From the NCBI RefSeq assembly GCF_000208745.1, contig NC_030859.1, positions 4,049,136 through 4,113,135 on the forward strand: a stretch of DNA of 64,000 nt, in the 5' to 3' direction. Positions within the stretch are counted from its first letter, which is position 1. Each line of letters opens with the position of its first letter. Made by a program: the position numbers and the translations under genes. Shown here piece by piece: positions 39,504 through 53,049 of the stretch. The stretch comes from Theobroma cacao. Its lineage: Eukaryota; Streptophyta; Magnoliopsida; Malvales; Malvaceae. The notes below the pieces were generated by a model. That model was not told the origin of the DNA. It saw nothing but the letters and a program-made list of their open reading frames with translations, and ran no database searches.

Positions 39504-39868
39504 TACAGTGATATTTTGATCTATAACAAATTTTATGAGATTTTTGATGCAGAGAATTGAGATCAATTTAGGACAAGGCTCGATATAACAAATTGAATTG
39601 GTTAATAGGAAAAGTTGTATTGTTATTTCTATAGAATTCTGCTGTAATATAATCATTTCATCTTATAGATTGAAAATGAGCCAATGATCATGGAATAACC
39701 ACTTTACAGACTATATTACCCCACCAAAGAATCAAGTCAGTGGGTTCATATTTTCAATTCCAACTTGATTGAATGGTTAAGGGGGAAAGTTGAACAAATC
39801 CTATACATGATTTGCTATTTGACTCAACCCTTCCTCTCAAAGAAACATGAAAAAAAGTTTTCTCTAGG

Positions 39869-42800
39869 TCATGGCATTGCTAGAGGTGCTTTCGACAAAT
39901 CAAGACGATTAAGCCGGCATGTCCCCAGAAGGGTTTCAGGGAGCTCCTCCTGTGTATTACCCTGCAGAAGTAGCGTGGATCATAATCAAGCCATCAAGTA
40001 CATTACACCAGTTAATTAAGTCATTCTTCAATTCTTAGCTTTTAACTCACTAAAGGTCCAAATTTTTTCTCGAAACTGGAGAGAAAATTTCATTCAGATT
40101 AACAATTTGACTTGTAGTAAGGACCTGCCTGCCTACACATGTAGGACTAAGAGTCTTACCTGTATCACAAATGCCAATTCTATGACCAAATTGTTCAGAT
40201 ATCCGAGAACAAGATTAGATACACCCCGTGCCACTGTTGAGGACCCAACATCAACTTCAACCTGGAATTTAAATATATTTGAGTATTAGCAGATGGTAGC
40301 ACAATAACAAGTTAAGGAATCACAAAATCATTTCATGAAGAAAGAAAAAGAAGAATCACAAAACCAAAATACTATAGCAGTGATATATTATGATTGGGGA
40401 ATCGATGTTTACTGAGTTACCAAGTAACTTTTCCAGTTTTGAAGACTTGCTTTTATCAAAAGAATCTAAAGACTTGATAAAAGCATATCAACATTTGCAA
40501 TATTTTAGTTTCATAGAGAGAGTAAAAGCATTTTCAATAACATATCAGCAGGTAAAAGCAATAACAAAATCAGCATTCACAAGTCATATCGTCCTTAGTT
40601 TTGAGGATTTGGAATCCACCTCCAAGTAATTTTGCCCACGAAAATAATGAATCTCAAGAGAATGTCCTATTAAGCATGCTTTCTTTCCAACACTTTGCTT
40701 GACTATCCATGATCCCTGAAGAGGCAAATTGTTAGGCACAACAGTAGAGTGAACAGCACGAAACCTGAAACTAGTCAACTACAGTTTTTATGCTATATAT
40801 CAAAGCGTCGCTAACCTTAGAAATGTAAGGTATCAGCTTAAATCTTGAGTTCCTATAGGCATCATCTCCATTTACGAAGTTGTATAGCAGAGGGTGATCT
40901 TCCAAAGGAGTTTTTATCATGTAATACATTGCTAGGGTATACATAGGTGCTCCTGGAATCTGATTCATGATAGGGAATAGTTATATAATGCAAATCTTAA
41001 TGAAAACAAAGACAGTAATTGAGTATATAAAACAATCGAACAAACCTGCATATTAACAATAAAGAAAAATTCTGGCCCACCTCGTGCTGCATATTTCTGC
41101 GTGAATATATATACAGAGTTATTTTTCTATCAGTGGTTTGTTTCTGATAGTTTGTCTATGTTTTGCATAGATGTTTAATGACATAGAATCAGTTGTTAGA
41201 AATTGGCACATAATGTACATAATTACAGTTCAAACCTGAACAATACCACCAAGTCGGCTGCCCAGATCATCTTCTCGTTTGTCAGATATGAGCCAGTCAG
41301 CCCCTACCATTTGCATCAATGTTCCTTTTGCCTTGATCTACTCAAAGAATACAGAGTTAGCATATAGATTAAAGGTAAACCAAAAATTCACATTTGCAGA
41401 TCTGGAGAAGTTGTCTTCGCAAGTCATTGGATACATTTAAAGGCACCTAAATCAATATTTCAGCAATAAGGATATATTCTTGTTCTCAAGTCCAACTTTG
41501 GGGTTGGAATTTGGAAAGATGAAGTTATATGGATTAGGAAGCTATTTAATGTGAACTCAACTTGAATGAAGTCCTTAACATCTGAATTTTGTTCCTACAA
41601 TTAAAATTCCAGAAATAATCTCACTTCAAAAGGCAAAGTGTTCTCTGTGTGTGTGTCCGTTGTCTCCATATTGTAACTTCAAATTTGGGTCAAATTATTC
41701 CTTTATTTTTGCCACCGTCATTGAGATGATTCAAATTTCCTAGTCTGGTTTCTTGTCATCTTATACCAATAATGTTAAGTTCTAGCAAAGTATTAGTTTC
41801 AGGAATCAACATTTACTATTAAGTATGGTACATATCCAAACAACCAAATCAAAACATAAAGCTGCTGCTCACCAACAAAATAATCTCCATTCATAGAAAC
41901 AACGTATGTAGGACTTGATGCTCATCTTCCCAGTGAGAAAAGTTCATCATAAATGCATTTAGCAGTTCAGTATATCAATTAGACACTCCTTTCTTCACAA
42001 CGTTTATTAAGTTCATCTTCTTCAAACTTATTGGTATTTCTATTTCTAATCCTTAACTTTTAAACCCAACCATTAATCGATAATTGTTTGAAATTTAATT
42101 TTCTACCATCAACTTTAAACAAGTTTCAATTTTGTATATGTTTGAAAGCAAGAATCCAACTTTACCAAGAAATGGTTAATATATACATGCACATACAAGC
42201 ATGTTTATGTACATATGCATGTATCTGTATGTGTTTATGTACATATCTACACACATACACAAACATGTATGTATGTGTGGATTTATGCGGGTGTGCATGT
42301 ATTAATACAAATTGCATAATTAGAAGGTTTGTGTGAAAGAATGTCTTGAAAGGTTGTAGTAATTTCAGATAACCTGCCTACATTTTGAAAGCAAAACTGA
42401 AGCAAATGAATACCTTTTGGTGGTCTTTCAGATAATTTTTACCACGTATCAAAAACGCAGAAGGATCGCCTGCAGACCAACTGCAAGGTAAAGTACAGGT
42501 TGGGTCCTTTTGGAGAGAGGTTCCATAGGAGCACATTATGCTGTCTTCCCTAGCCACCTCTTGTAAGTCCATGTAACCCTTCTTTTGAACTGCAGCATGA
42601 AAAATTGGATACTTGATGATCACAATATAATTATTTAAAAACAGATAAAGATGCATTTGATCCACTAATTATCTCAAGCAAGTTTGGCTGCATAATAGAA
42701 CTTACTTGCAAGATCATGCAACTTTCTCACTAAACCAGCTGCTGATGTTAATTTCGGCTGTTGTATGTTCTGCATGTTTCATTGTGAAAAAAAAAAGGGT

Positions 42801-45800
42801 AAATAAATTGTACAAATCAATAATAATGGTAAGATCAGATAAATCTCTTGATATAAAGTTCCTTTGTCAAGTCACATTTAGCACTTGAAGTTACAAATTG
42901 GTTTTGATTGCTATGTAAAATAAACTTCATCGAGCAACTTTATAGTACTAATTAAGAATAACAAAAGAGGGATAAAAGTTCCATCTCAGGTCTGCTTGAA
43001 ACAGTTGATCATGAAAAATCCTATATCAGAATTGCAATGCTAGATTGACCAAGCAAGTTTCTTGCCAACAAGATATCCAGAATCTATAGTGAAGAAGTTC
43101 ACTATATTTTTTTAAGAAGGGTGTGATTTGTAGACACTTGAGGTCATCCAATTCCATTGACAGTTGCATGGAAAAATGCAGGGAAGGCAGGCTCCCTATA
43201 CAATGGGAAATTTAAAAAAGGTTTCTGCTACCATCAGACCATCAAATTCAGCTTCCAGATTCTGGTATATTACAAGGATATATGAATAGCCAGTACTTGG
43301 TCAAGTTATTGTGGTTCATATGGAGGTAAAGCATTAAAAAACAGGCTAGAACCATTGAGCTATGAAAGCATAGATTACAAAAAGGAAAGGATAGCCATTG
43401 CTTCACTGGCCTCTCTCCCTCTCTCCATATTTTTGCATTTGTGTGTGTAAATTATAAATATCGTAATAGCTTTGCATTTTACTTCATTTACATAGCAGAC
43501 ACTACTATTCGTAAGAGGAAAAAAATGAACTTTAGAATGAAGACAAAACAAGCCAACTTTGAAGTGAGATAGGAGAATAAAGCACTCAACCAAATAGTTT
43601 GTCTAAATTACTTGCAAAAGCAAGAATTTAAACTTAGAGACTAGGTGAGTACCGGGGGACGCAGTTCTGAACTTGGTTCAGGAGGCCACTCACTCTCCAA
43701 GGGATCATAATCTGTGAACTCAGATGCTTCTGGAACATCAAAGAACTCATCAGGTGCTTCGTTCAGGCTCATTAGACTTATACGACCAGATGCTTGTTTT
43801 TCCACCTCATTTTCAATTAAAACATCCTCCTCGATCTTTATTATCTCTTTGGGACTTTGAATTTCCATCTTAAAATCCTCTCTTTCAATTTGATGCAAGT
43901 CTATATCCCTTCGCCTCTCTCCAGCAAAGCATTCAGAAGAATAATTTCCTTGTTTAGCTTTGAGCAGCTCCCTTAAGGCTGCATATAGTAAGTGCAAGAA
44001 AACATTTAACACAACATTGATTAAAAACCTACCAGGAACAAAGTTCAACCATTATTAATGAGCAGAGGGATACCAGCAACTCTCTCAAGCATACGAATTG
44101 TTAAGGACCTAGCAGCTGATGGACGGAGATATAATTTCCAGAACCTCCAATCAATAGCAAGCATGTGTTTCACAAGTGACTGTTTTCCCTGGTTCACGGG
44201 AGTGATAACATATCCTCCACCTATGTATTTTCATAAGTAAAAGTTCAAAATGGCAGAACAAATTCCATCAAAACCATCTGTACGGTCATGTTTTGGACAA
44301 TGGAATTGGGAGAGGAATAATGAATTGAGCTATTTAAAAAACAAAATGAGTACAGTTTGATGACTACTTAAGCAAAAAGAGCAGCCAGCTCAGCAGGCCT
44401 TGAAGCCATGTCTATTCCAGTGATTTATTGTCATCACCCATTTCTATAATCCGGATCTGTACAAGCCTCTTAAAGTTAATGGTAAAACTTCAAGAAATCA
44501 GTTGTTTGTTGATCAAATTATCAACATTTTAAAAGTCTGAACAAATTAATAGGATAGCTAAGGTTAGCAAGAGCTCCAAAAATACAAACGGCAGTGTGCC
44601 TAATGTTTTGGTCAGCTCTGAATCTTTAAAACTGAATTTAATTCCAGTAACATCAGGGGTAATTAACATTCTGCTTATGATTGAATTGACTTACCTTGAT
44701 GTTTCAAAATTAAATTTGATTGTCAACAACACAAAGAATATACAATTTGGGGTTAAACTATAGAAGTTGGAGTTCTCTACAAAAGCTAGCAATGTAGCCT
44801 ATGAGCTAGAATGATTGGCCATAAATGCAGGGCATGAGAGCGACAAACAACCCAACTGAAAAGCGTCAAATTTCCTATGGATAAATATCATCTTTACAAT
44901 ACTCATTCATTATAAAGAAGCGATATAAGAGACTATGCAGAGTGAATGTAGTTTTCTTAACCAGGTTAAGTTTGAACAAGAAAGCTCTTTTGAAGTTATG
45001 GTGCAAACCAAGACACAGCATACACTAAACGAGAAAATCTTAGAAGTAAAAAGAGAACAAGTGGCTCCTCCAATTTTGAAACTCCTGGCTTATGGCTTGA
45101 GCATCATTCATGATTTACCATTGACAAAGGAAGTGAAGTATCAGTAATAACATTATAAATGGTGCCTATGAGTGTTAATTCCTTTATCTTTTACAGTACT
45201 ATTGTTGTTCTAGTTGTCAAACTATAGATGTGAGTATATCATCCAGTTTGCACTATCTACATATATATATAAATCTGAAGCATGGCCAAGATAGGAGGAT
45301 AAAGAAACTGAATAAGTCAGCTCAATGAGTGAAGCTTGCATGTGTGATGAACAGATGACCTTTACGTTTCTTCCCTATATTCGACCATAAAACTGACTCA
45401 AATGCATTAACCAGAAGAGAATGAACTTTTTAAATTTCTAATCCAAAGCATACATTACTTTTAAGGCGAGCACGGACATAGCCACTTTGGGGTAGACACT
45501 TCTTGTGAAACACAGAGTGGTACAGAATCACTGTGACAAGAGCAGACACGGAATATTAAGTTAGAAGACAACATTTCCAAAAACTTCATTATAACAAAAT
45601 TTCCTTAAGAATTTAGTACCATAAGTCCCATCATCCTCTCTTCTCCAATAGCGTTGAAGCAGTAAATCTCTTCGTTTCATTCCCCTGCACAAATTTTGTG
45701 ATCAATACAACTATACAAAATGTAAGAAGTGAATTCTGTTTGAGAGGCATAGAATCTAACCAAGGTAGCCAATCACTATATAACTGCTTGTGAATGATAT

Positions 45801-48800
45801 CTGTATGACCATCAAGGTGCTCAACCACACTGCCACGATAGAGGCAGAAGTCCCATCTGCAAGACAATTGGTTATTTGACATCCGGAATGAGACAAGTCC
45901 AGTAAAACAAGTAGATATTATGGATATTTCTTATCTAGAACAGATACAGCATACGAGGTTTTGTGTAATCAAAAATCATCTGGTAACTGAAATCCAAAAT
46001 AAGGTCCTCCCTTCTGCTTTATAGAAGATCTAGATCCACCCATAACTTAAGAAAGCAGGATTAGTTTACTGAAGTCGGATTTTTTTTTCTCTCCATAATT
46101 TCCTTGGGAAACAAACTGGGGAATGTCTGAGAACAAAAGTGAAAAATCTAACGAAAAAGTAGAGCCTACCACATCAGAAAACTCAACTTTGGTGCAGTAT
46201 TATTAGAGTGTGAGACGTTTGGCTTGAACGCAAATCAATACAAGTTCAATTAGGTTTTAGAAACCAGGTATAGCCTCCCAAATTTAGGACTCAAAACTAA
46301 CTACCTTATTTCAAATGAAGGTAATAAAATGGTGGTGCTATTGTTGAGCATTTCAGCATAATTTTCAGTCAATAGAAAATTTTTTAGGGACAGTCAATAG
46401 ATTTGATACTTAGATGGATGGATGAGCATTTCTATGATATTTATGATAAAAAAGGGAAGGAGAACTTTTACAATACAAAACTTGTTATATATATAGAATG
46501 AGAGGTAAACTTGCAGCATTCTTACTCTGATCTTGCAGGACCAAGAGACATGACCGCACGGAAAATGGTCTCTGAGGTCCCATCAACCACACCAACAGCC
46601 ATTATTGCCGGATGATCATCCCAATGCTGAGAACAAGAAGTTTCTTCAGCCAAAAAAGAAAAGATTGAGTACAACTATCATGAATATCCAAAGGGCAACC
46701 TACCCCTCCACGCGAATCCCCATCTTTTGCTTCTTTGAAAAGTCGTAACCCTGTGTTAGCAACACTATTTGTCAATGATGCATGCATTGATCCACTTGAA
46801 TTGTGATTAGAAACTTACAAATATTACCATTCTGACAACCAAATATCTTCCAAGGTGAGGGTGCAATAACATCAGATGTCATTGCCTCTGCATGAACAGA
46901 TGAGCGAAATGGCCAATCAACAAAGTTCTTGATTTGTGCTGTTTTTGCACTACCCAGTCTGTTGGTACAGGAAAATGGAATTTAAAATATATACAGAATA
47001 ACAAACTGAATAAGGCAAATACAGGGTAATCACATGCCACATCTGCTGCACGAATGAATTAGACTGTACTCACTAGTCTATTGGAAGTTACAACATATTT
47101 CAACATGTAAAGACCAGGAAAATTTATTATCTGAGAGAAGAGTTTTCTAGTAGCATTATTCAGGATATCATTTGAAGATGTTTCAGCTTCAGAAAGTAGG
47201 AATGGATAGGCCAGAAATGCTAGAGGTTCACTAAAAAGAGTAAATTTGTGGTTATAGCAAACAAAAATAGGGAAATTCCATTCTATGCACAATTAATTTC
47301 TCATGTGTTTGAGTTATTAAAAATTTTACATGTCAATCAACATGTGCAGTAGGTATGTGCTACTAAATATTTCCAGAATTCCATGCATGTCTCTCTATCC
47401 ATTTAAAGCGTAGACAACTACAATAATTTGCATTTCAACCACCTAAAAGTAAAAAAATATTGTAAACGAAATCAGGAGATTATCAACTATTATTACCTCA
47501 GAGATGGCCATCTCTTCTTAGGAAAAGCTACAAAATTCTTTGCTTGACCTCGAGACTCCTAAAAGGAAATCAAAGAAGTAAGGCTTTTCATCATGACAAT
47601 AGCCATTAAACTCACAGGTTGTAACTTAATAGTGTCAAACCTTTAATGCAGCATCCTTCAAGCAACGGATCCATATTGCTGCTTCCTCTGAACTCCTTGC
47701 TCCGAACTGTAAAGTTCAAATATTAGAATGACTTGCTTGCGGATAAATTTTGATATCAAAATGAATAAAACCAGCTCACAGTTCACACACCTTAAGCTGA
47801 TCATTATGATCTAAAGTACTGTGAAGGGTGAAAATGAAGAAGACCTGCATGTAGTAAACACTTCATAAGCATTAAATATCGACATTGCAGCACTAAAAAA
47901 TATATATATATATATAAATTCTTCTGGAAAATAAATAAGGGATCTATGATCACACCTTTTTGTGAATGCTCTCCCTTCCATCGTCTGTAACCCGAATGCA
48001 TGAATCTATCATTGCACTTCTAACAGGCTCCTGTAAAAGAAGAGTTTCAGATAGAACTTATACTTGATTTTCTAATATAAAATCCTTGCAGATATTGCAA
48101 AACTAAAAATAATTACGTCTTGATTCAGCTGGTATTACATATTTTAAATGGGACCAAAATTGGTAGATTCCTTGTATTTCAATGACAGAGGTCTAGTTAA
48201 TCCATTCACAAAATTATTTATATGTAATTATGGCAAAAAATGTTTGGGAGTGGTACTTGAAATCAAGCATCAATCATTTCACATATATTACTTGAAATGT
48301 TTCTGTCCCTTCACCCTCCAAAATAACTTTTGCTATTGTACCCCATTCGCTGCTCCATCCTTGAAGTTTTTTCTTTATCTTCAATCATATCTGCTCTGTT
48401 ATGGCACTCCAGCTTTGATCAGACTTCTATTTGTAGCTTTCCCGTTTGATCCAGGATGTGAAAGTTTTCGTGACATAATGTGAGCAACATTCACCAGCAA
48501 GAAACCTCCTACTGCTATTCATGAACCCATTATGAGAATCTCATAATGGTTTCTTCGGCATTATAAATCATATTCTTTAATTACAGGAAGGAATTGGTAC
48601 ACCAAGATCTGACTTTGTGGCCAACCACGTTCCAAAGATGTAGCTAAGGTTCTATACATGAAAGGGTTGAAAACATCAAATCTCGGCTGCACTTTTAAAG
48701 CTATTAAATTGGAAGACAACTGCAAGCCATCTATAGCAAGGTTTAGTCCATGGAAGTTGGATCATCTGACTATAATTTGATCTTTAAGTTCCATCAGACC

Positions 48801-50209
48801 TATATCCACATGTAGCATTGTTCTCTGTGTCTTCTATCTTGTCTTCTCGGTAATCTCATTTCATTAATAAGAGGTGTCTTGGGTCTTCACCACATGGCTA
48901 GATCTCACTTCTACTTATCCAAAGTGTTTCTGTTTTCTTTTACATTATCAACACTAGAACACATCAAACTTTATTCAGAAATGTTGGTAGATCAGTTTGG
49001 TCTCATCTAGATACAGGACTTCTAAATTATCAATATTTCACCCCGATGAAATTGCACTTGATCACAAGAATTGTTAGGGGTAGACAACCTCCAAGATCAG
49101 CACAGAATGGTAACGAGTATCATTCCACCAAATTATAGCAGTTCCTTGTATAGAAAAACTGAGTACCATGAACCTGGCTGCAAAGAATTTCACAATTCAA
49201 CTGGCAAACCTTATGTGCCAGTTGTGTATTCAAAGAGTGCCAATACCATGGATTCTTAACAATTTCTCAACTCATCTACGATTGTAAAACATGTAACATG
49301 ATTTATAATCAGGAGATTTAAGAAAAAGGGTAAAATTAAAAAGAAATAAGACAAAAATCTCGTAGTGTTATTGATTTCAAGTTCATCTATGTCCTGCCAT
49401 CGACGAAACTCAGAACCATAAAAGATGTTACCAAGATACAAAAAAGAAGAGGTGAAGCCTATGATAGCTCTGCAATTGTGGAACAGAGGATTCCTTAAAT
49501 GTTAAAGCCTTCAGCAGAATTTGAGAAGAAAGAGCCTAAATTGGATAAATACAGTAATTTAAAATGAATTGCTAGTCCTCTGCCTTTCTATGTTACTTGT
49601 TTCCTATGGTCATCAAGAAACCAGCCATAAGATATAAGGATTAAATTCATTTTTTTTCTTTTTTTTTTCAAATACAAGAATGAAAATTGAAAATGAGCAA
49701 AACCATTAAACCTTATATAGACAGAACCAACCACTCAAACAAACCTGAAATCCAGAATATATATATATATATATATATATATAGAAACACATACACATTC
49801 ATTTTACTCTCAAATTTCGAAGGAAAACAAATCACATCAGAATATAAAACCAGAATTCAAACACCATTGCCTCATTACATCAGAAAATCCATAATTCTCA
49901 TCAATACAGAACATGTCCTAATACCAAAAGACCAGAAAAAAAAAAGCCATGACATTTTTAGATTCTGCAAAATGGGTTCTTTTCAAACATATCAAAATCC
50001 ATAATTCAATCCCAAAACCGAAGAAGAGAAGAAGAGAAGGATAAAACATGAAGGGAAGAGAGAAAGGATACCTCTTTATCAGAAATGGGGATTGCTTTAT
50101 AGCTCTTGAGAACATTGTTATGAAGAATGAAGTAACGTTTGCGTGAGAATTGTAAGCCAAAACGATTGGAACGTATAGTATATAACCAACCTTCCATTTT
50201 AGCTTCCAT
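39869..50209 (-). CDS. EDR2-like protein: PH, START and DUF1336 domains
   Basis: Likely lipid-binding, membrane-associated regulator of the family of Arabidopsis ENHANCED DISEASE RESISTANCE 2, which restrains salicylate-dependent cell death. It is nearest to the At2g28320/At5g35180 branch from memory. There are 21 coding exons (start-end on this strand): 50209-50072, 48030-47956, 47844-47791, 47706-47641, 47558-47497, 46958-46828, 46750-46704, 46626-46526, 45856-45761, 45684-45620, 45530-45459, 44220-44074, 43978-43653, 42769-42706, 42589-42414, 41337-41236, 41096-41046, 40959-40816, 40715-40620, 40261-40160, 39961-39869. All are GT-AG and frame-consistent, giving 735 aa, close to the family. 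The PH domain is about 4-112 (MEGWLYTIRSNRFGLQF). START is about 170-360, with HWDDHPAIMAVGVVDGT and WDFCLYRGSVVEHLDGHTD. An acidic linker, about 360-460, is encoded by the largest exon. DUF1336 is about 510-730 (CSWSAGDPSAFLIRGKNYL, GADWLISDKREDDLG, and VDVGSSTVARGV near the end). No transmembrane segment is seen. Intron 1 is 2041 bp. Confidence 0.95.
42180..42305. repeat. Alternating TG/CA-rich stretch in EDR2-like intron 15
   Basis: About 125 bases of imperfect acatgtatgt-type alternating purine-pyrimidine sequence inside an intron. It yields a spurious Cys/Tyr-rich open frame on the plus strand. It could adopt non-B structure but is otherwise a decayed microsatellite. Confidence 0.6.
47901..47917. 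repeat. (TA)n microsatellite in EDR2-like intron 2
   Basis: Eight TA units plus one base, in the intron between the second and third coding exons. Confidence 0.85.
48031..50071 (-). other. Large first intron of the EDR2-like gene
   Basis: 2041 bp, by far the longest intron in the gene. From about 48.29 to 49.26 kb it is less AT-rich than its surroundings and has coding-like texture on both strands. Every frame is broken and no family is recognised, so it may be a decayed insertion. It also holds an (AT)n array. Confidence 0.6.
49757..49783. repeat. (AT)n microsatellite in EDR2-like intron 1
   Basis: About thirteen AT units without interruption. Confidence 0.9.
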
Positions 50210-51137
50210 TTCTTAGAATCATTCAAAGAAAAAAACAAACCAAAGCCTTCCTCTTCTTCTTTATTGTATCATTGATACCACTACCTTCTTCTTCTCCTCC
50301 TTATAAAGTCTTCAACTTGAAACCAGAATATTTATTGCATGGCTATGATTTTTATTTATTTATTTACTTATTTATTTATTTTGGCTTTGAATGTAGACTT
50401 TGAGGGACCAACGACAAAATGATCCTCTGATCCCAACTAAGGGAATCAGAGAATCAAATTGAAGGAAAACCAGACTTCTTTGAAATTTGCAAGGAAAACC
50501 AAACTTTTCTTCTTTTCTTTTTTTTTTGGTTTTGTTTTCTTCGTTTCCTTCTGAGTTTGCCCTTTAAACTCTTCTGTTTTGTTTGTTTCTTTTTTTGAAG
50601 TGGTAACTAATTTTGGGGACCTATAAAACAGAACATCGACATCAATAAATCATTGTCTCCAAGCGTTAAATTACTAAACTGCCCTTTCCTTGGAAGCCCA
50701 CACACAAAAATTCTAAAAGCTTTGTTTTTAATTTACAATTTTTTTTAAATTATTAATAAAAACCTTTCTTTATTTAATGGGTTAAGAATTAACTAAAAAA
50801 AATAAATATGGTAAATTCGATAAGTAAATTTCATGGTTTTCATTAAGCTTTGAGTTGGACACGTGGCCAAGTGCAACACAAGGGTCGTTAAGAATTAATT
50901 AGAATGGAGAATTGGAAGAAATTGATGTCTAATTACTAGTTTTAATCATGAATTATATTCATTAATGCAATATTTTATATTAATGTTATTATTGTTATTA
51001 TTATATTTACATCCAAATATTTAACTTAAAATATTATAAAAAATTAATTAATTATAAAATTTTCTCTAATAATATTAATTTATTCGATGCATGTACTGGT
51101 TAATTTTTTTTATGTTCATATATATTTTATATAAGGA
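50210..51137. other. EDR2-like upstream region
   Basis: On the coding strand, the sequence just before the start codon (about 50210-50300) is a plausible short leader with the favourable start context aagaaATGG. Further upstream is AT-rich promoter DNA with T-runs; no specific element can be assigned. Confidence 0.4.
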
Positions 51138-51285
51138 GTAGCTTGAATTTTCATTTAAAAAAACAAAGACAATATTTTTCAAAGTTTTTAAATTATTTAA
51201 GAAAATTAATATTTNGTAGCTTGAATTTTCATTTAAAAAAACAAAGACAATATTTTTCAAAGTTTTTAAATTATTTAAGAAAATT
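51138..51285. repeat. Perfect 70-bp duplication around a single N
   Basis: 51138-51207 and 51216-51285 are identical, separated by aatattt and an N at 51215. The presence of one ambiguous base between identical blocks suggests an uncollapsed contig overlap rather than a biological tandem repeat. The duplicated block includes the left arm of foldback copy D. Confidence 0.85.
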
Positions 51286-51632
51286 CAAATAAGTTCTTTT
51301 TTTTTAATACGTTCAATCAAATTTTATATTTTATTTTAATTAAATAAATTTTTATAATTAACAATCGATTTATTATCATTAATTAAAACATCATTTGTTA
51401 TTTTTAATACCACATGATGCTGACGTGATATTGATGTAAAAAATTAAAATATCATGTAATTATATTATATCACGTCATTATTAATTATGACATGTTAACA
51501 CGTCATTAACATTACGTGATAAATAAGTAACATAACTATTAGTTATAAAAATCTATTTGATTAAAAATAAAAAATAAAAATTTATTAAAAAATTTTCAAT
51601 TAATTCAAAAATATTTTTACATATTAAGAAAG
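51171..51632. mobile_element. Foldback MULE-like element, copy D (degenerate)
   Basis: Inverted arms (ttttaaattatttaagaaaatt at the left, complementary aattcaaaaatattttta-type sequence at the right) and the core taaaatatcatgtaattat place this in the family, in the orientation of copy A. The left arm is duplicated across the N at 51215, so true element length is about 385 bp. No target-site duplication is visible. Confidence 0.6.
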
Positions 51633-53049
51633 GAGATACTGTCCTTTTTGTATTAAAAAAGAAGAAATGGCAGTCCTTCCAAAGATTGTCCAAATTCCAT
51701 GCAAAAGCTTCTCTGGCTTTCTCCTTTCTTAATTACTTGGTCAAAATAATTACCGAAAAAGAAAAAGAAAAAGAAAAAGTAAAATCCCTATAATCACAGG
51801 TTGGAGAAATGGGTGTGAGCCAGTGACAGTTGCATAATTTTAGACATGAAAAAGACTTGTGGTAAAGGTTGGCAGGTAATCCTACTGTCTCAGTACTTAG
51901 ATATTTGACTTTGACTAGGTTTTTTTTTTAAAGTTAAGTGATTAAAAAGATAATTAAAACTTAATTTGATTTTTATTATTTATCTTTTGTTTTATATTCA
52001 TTTTTTATATTTTCTTTATATTTTATTAATTAATCAAAATATAACTATGAATGAGTCAATAAGAGTTAAGTAGTGAGACTAATTTGTGCTAATTTTTTTT
52101 TTGAAAGGTAATTTTTAATGATAAAAATAATTAGTTTGAGAGAAATATAAACTGCTTACATAAAAATATATATGGTTAATATTTTATATTATAACGTACC
52201 AAATAACTACTTAATATCATGCTATCATAATAAAGATTTAAAATAATAGTGTAATTTCGTAAAAAAAATGACAGGTTTTTTTTTTTGAGAAAAAAATTGA
52301 CAAAAGACAAAAGTATGTAATTAATAACAACCGATAAAATTATTTTTTTTTCTTCAGTAAAAAAACATCTTAGATTAAGAACCCATATGTTGTTAACATG
52401 TCTAACTTAATTAAATATCAACCAATCTAATATAAATAACAAAGATACATGTTATGGCAAAGTAAGATTGACCATATTTTACTTGAAAATAAATTAAAAT
52501 TTAATAATTAGAGAACAAAAAGTAGTACAATAATTTTTTGCATAACATCATAAACCCTAATAAATTATAAATTAAAATAAAGAAGAATGTTGAAAATTAT
52601 GTTTATTAATTATTACCATTAACTAAAGATAACCACTCATTTAAATTGTTAGGTAAGAGTTTGGTAATTATTTAAATCAATCTTATTTTACAAAAATTAA
52701 TATTAAATATATCTAGTTTGTTTAGGTATTCAGTACATTCAAGTGTTAAACAAAATTGCCTAATTAATAATAGTACTTATCAATGGACATTAATTAATTT
52801 TGACAGCTTTGTAGGTAATAGCAATTAGATACAGTTAATAATGATCTTTATGCCATTAAAAGATAATATCAAAAGTAAGAATAAAAGTCATTCCTATTGA
52901 AGAATTCATTCAATGGTTCTTTCTTTCTATTTTTTGAGTTGGCATAATTAAAGTTAATAACAAGTACTAATATTCAAAAGTCAGATTTGTTAATTTAAAG
53001 AGTATTTGAATTCTATGTTTTACATATATTATCTTTTTAGACAAAATGT
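51633..53049. other. Gene-free AT-rich spacer
   Basis: No gene or bounded repeat can be supported. Confidence 0.5.

Noticed and set aside
42088..42336. Open frame with a Cys/Tyr-rich peptide that could look like a small secreted protein
   Set aside because: It is the translation of a TG/CA-rich alternating stretch inside an intron of the EDR2-like gene on the opposite strand; no signal peptide or conserved cysteine pattern.
51138..51285. True biological tandem repeat
   Set aside because: The single N between identical blocks and the identical pattern at 63357 favour an assembly artefact.
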